This document shows, in pieces, positions 4,411-5,210 of a stretch of 5,210 nucleotides of DNA; within the stretch, counting starts at the first letter, position 1, and each line of letters begins with the position of its first letter. Position numbers and translations under genes: made by a program. The stretch is from VRUE01 sp040904405 (GTDB lineage: Bacteria; Actinomycetota; Thermoleophilia; Solirubrobacterales; 70-9): NCBI GenBank assembly GCA_040904405.1, contig JBBDTK010000092.1:1-5210 (forward strand). The letters run 5' to 3'. The notes beneath the pieces are model-generated. The model saw only the letters and a program-made list of their open reading frames with translations. It made no database searches and was not told the origin of the DNA.

Positions 4411-5210
4411 ATCCGGTTGCTGGGGCACTATCCGCGCTTCGTCGCGGCAGCTGCTGGGGTCGAGGTGGCCGTCGATGCGCCAGACGGTTACCGGGCCTTC
4501 GCTGTCGACGGGGGCCACGGCGGGCTCGCCACGCAGCCAGCCGGCCTCGGGCGAGGGAATCGGGACGCTTGGCTGGATGAAGTTGAGGAAGGGGGCGGTG
4601 ACCAGGTAGTCGAGCTCTACCTCGTTGACGGCGGCGCGAAACTCCGCGCAGCTGGGGATCGCGTTGAAGGCGCCGTGCGGCCCCTCGACGCCGAGGTAGC
4701 GCACATGGTTGGAGAGGTCGGGGCCGTAGAAACCGTATGAGAGGAAGCCGGCGGTCGTGCCGGCGAGGCCGACGCGGGCGTCCTCGACATCGCGCGCCCA
4801 GGTGTAGGACGAGTTGAGCTGGAAGCCGGGGATGCCGGAGGCGGGGCCGAAGCGATCGCGCAGGTAGTCGTTCTGGATGTTGCCGCCGGCGGCGACGATC
4901 CCCACGACGAGGATCACCACCGCGCCGAGCAGCGCTTCCCTTGGCGCCCCGCGACTGCGCAGCCATAAGAGGGCGGCCGGGATCAGGACGAAGAGCGTGG
5001 CGATCAGCCAGGCGGCGACGCGGTCGGGGTCGCGGACCACGGCGTCGGCGCGGTTGGTGATCAGCAGGACGAGGACGAGCCCGGCGAGCAGGAGCCAGGT
5101 CGCGAGGGACGGGACCTCCCAACCGCGGGTCCTGTCGCCGGGGAGGGGTCGCGGGTGGGCGCTGGGTTTTTCGCCTCCCGGTTGCGCGGCCGTCCGAGAG
5201 CGGGGCTGGG
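4408..5210 (-). CDS. C-terminal part of a membrane protein, possibly glycosyltransferase-like (partial)
   Basis: The frame is open from the right edge to the TGA at 4408-4410, so the 5' end is outside the window or uncertain. From the GTG at 5040 there are 210 residues: hydrophobic helices at about 8-27 and 35-53, then a soluble domain (54-210) with NSSYTWARDVEDA, GFYGPDLSNHVRYLG, GPHGAFNAIPSCAEFRAAVN and VELDYLVTAPFLN. This layout, helices followed by an extracytoplasmic domain with a late Y-G / hG.f motif, recalls the tails of GT39-like membrane glycosyltransferases and related actinobacterial hypotheticals; no catalytic residue is in the window. Upstream in frame lies another helix (LATWLLLAGLVLVLLITN, 5056-5109), so GTG 5040 is probably not the true start. 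Further upstream the frame passes through degenerate repeat copy C as a Pro/Arg-rich segment. Cys131 and Cys198 could form a disulfide. Confidence 0.7.
   Translation of the reverse strand, partial: QPRSRTAAQPGGEKPSAHPRPLPGDRTRGWEVPSLATWLLLAGLVLVLLITNRADAVVRDPDRVAAWLIATLFVLIPAALLWLRSRGAPREALLGAVVILVVGIVAAGGNIQNDYLRDRFGPASGIPGFQLNSSYTWARDVEDARVGLAGTTAGFLSYGFYGPDLSNHVRYLGVEGPHGAFNAIPSCAEFRAAVNEVELDYLVTAPFLNFIQPSVPIPSPEAGWLRGEPAVAPVDSEGPVTVWRIDGHLDPSSCRDEARIVPQQPD
5127..5210. repeat. Degenerate left half of a third palindromic element (copy C), cut by the window edge
   Basis: GCGGCCGTCCGAG (5186-5198) is identical to 4343-4355 in copy B. Upstream and in the same order are CCGG (5178-5181), TTTTTCG (5167-5173) and CCGGGGAGGGGT (5138-5149), matching CCGG, TTTTCCG and CCCGGCAGGGGT of copy B. 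The distance from AGGGGT to the T-run is 18 bases, against 19 in copies A and B (nested insert excluded). The right half would lie beyond 5210. The match is imperfect and GC-rich, so it is probable rather than certain. Confidence 0.5.

Noticed and set aside
4214..5122. 302-residue minus-strand frame overlapping the membrane protein gene
   Set aside because: Arg/Pro-rich with no domain pattern and it runs through repeat element B; the neighbouring frame has proper membrane helices and a plausible soluble domain.
1..5210. CRISPR array, tRNA or rRNA genes
   Set aside because: No regularly spaced short direct repeats and no tRNA or rRNA signature sequences were seen on either strand.

Overview
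The window is very GC-rich. Its proteins are rich in Ala, Arg, Gly and Glu, and starts are ATG or GTG, sometimes with a TANNNT hexamer only a few bases upstream (leaderless style). With an archaeal-type (DhnA) class I aldolase and small proteins that look familiar from Thermoleophilia, this suggests a chromosomal segment of a Solirubrobacterales-like actinobacterium. The lineage is inferred from gene character, not from a marker gene.

Layout: 73-115 is a hairpin behind a minus-strand gene (121-888) for a zinc-ribbon protein fused to a rhomboid-fold membrane domain that seems to lack the catalytic Ser and His. Divergent from it is class I fructose-bisphosphate aldolase (982-1902), with a good Shine-Dalgarno. 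Its stop codon lies in the tip of palindromic element A (1900-2023), followed by an orphan arm of the same family (2037-2070). A membrane-anchored thermonuclease (2108-2653) carries a perfect 16-bp inverted repeat inside its reading frame. Next come a hairpin (2665-2704), a one-helix membrane protein (2828-3067), a strong hairpin starting in its stop codon (3066-3111), and an HTH protein with acidic and basic disordered tracts (3153-3806). That last gene overlaps tail to tail a 107-residue minus-strand gene (3795-4118). Element B (4128-4410) carries a second palindromic element nested inside it and separates this gene from the 3' end of a minus-strand membrane protein gene (4408 to beyond 5210). 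A degenerate left half of a third copy (C) appears to run off the right edge.

The genes do not form one pathway; they look like unrelated housekeeping and hypothetical genes. The notable content is the repeat family: about 125-bp imperfect palindromes with arms of about 20 bp, an inner stem with paired substitutions between copies A and B, and a conserved loop (GGCCGTCCGAG). The tips of A and B supply or touch the stop codon of the neighbouring gene. One copy is interrupted by a second palindrome whose end resembles its own. No transposase is visible, so these look like non-autonomous (MITE/REP-like) elements that may double as terminators. A separate short palindrome inside the nuclease frame resembles in concept the in-frame palindromic elements of Rickettsia.
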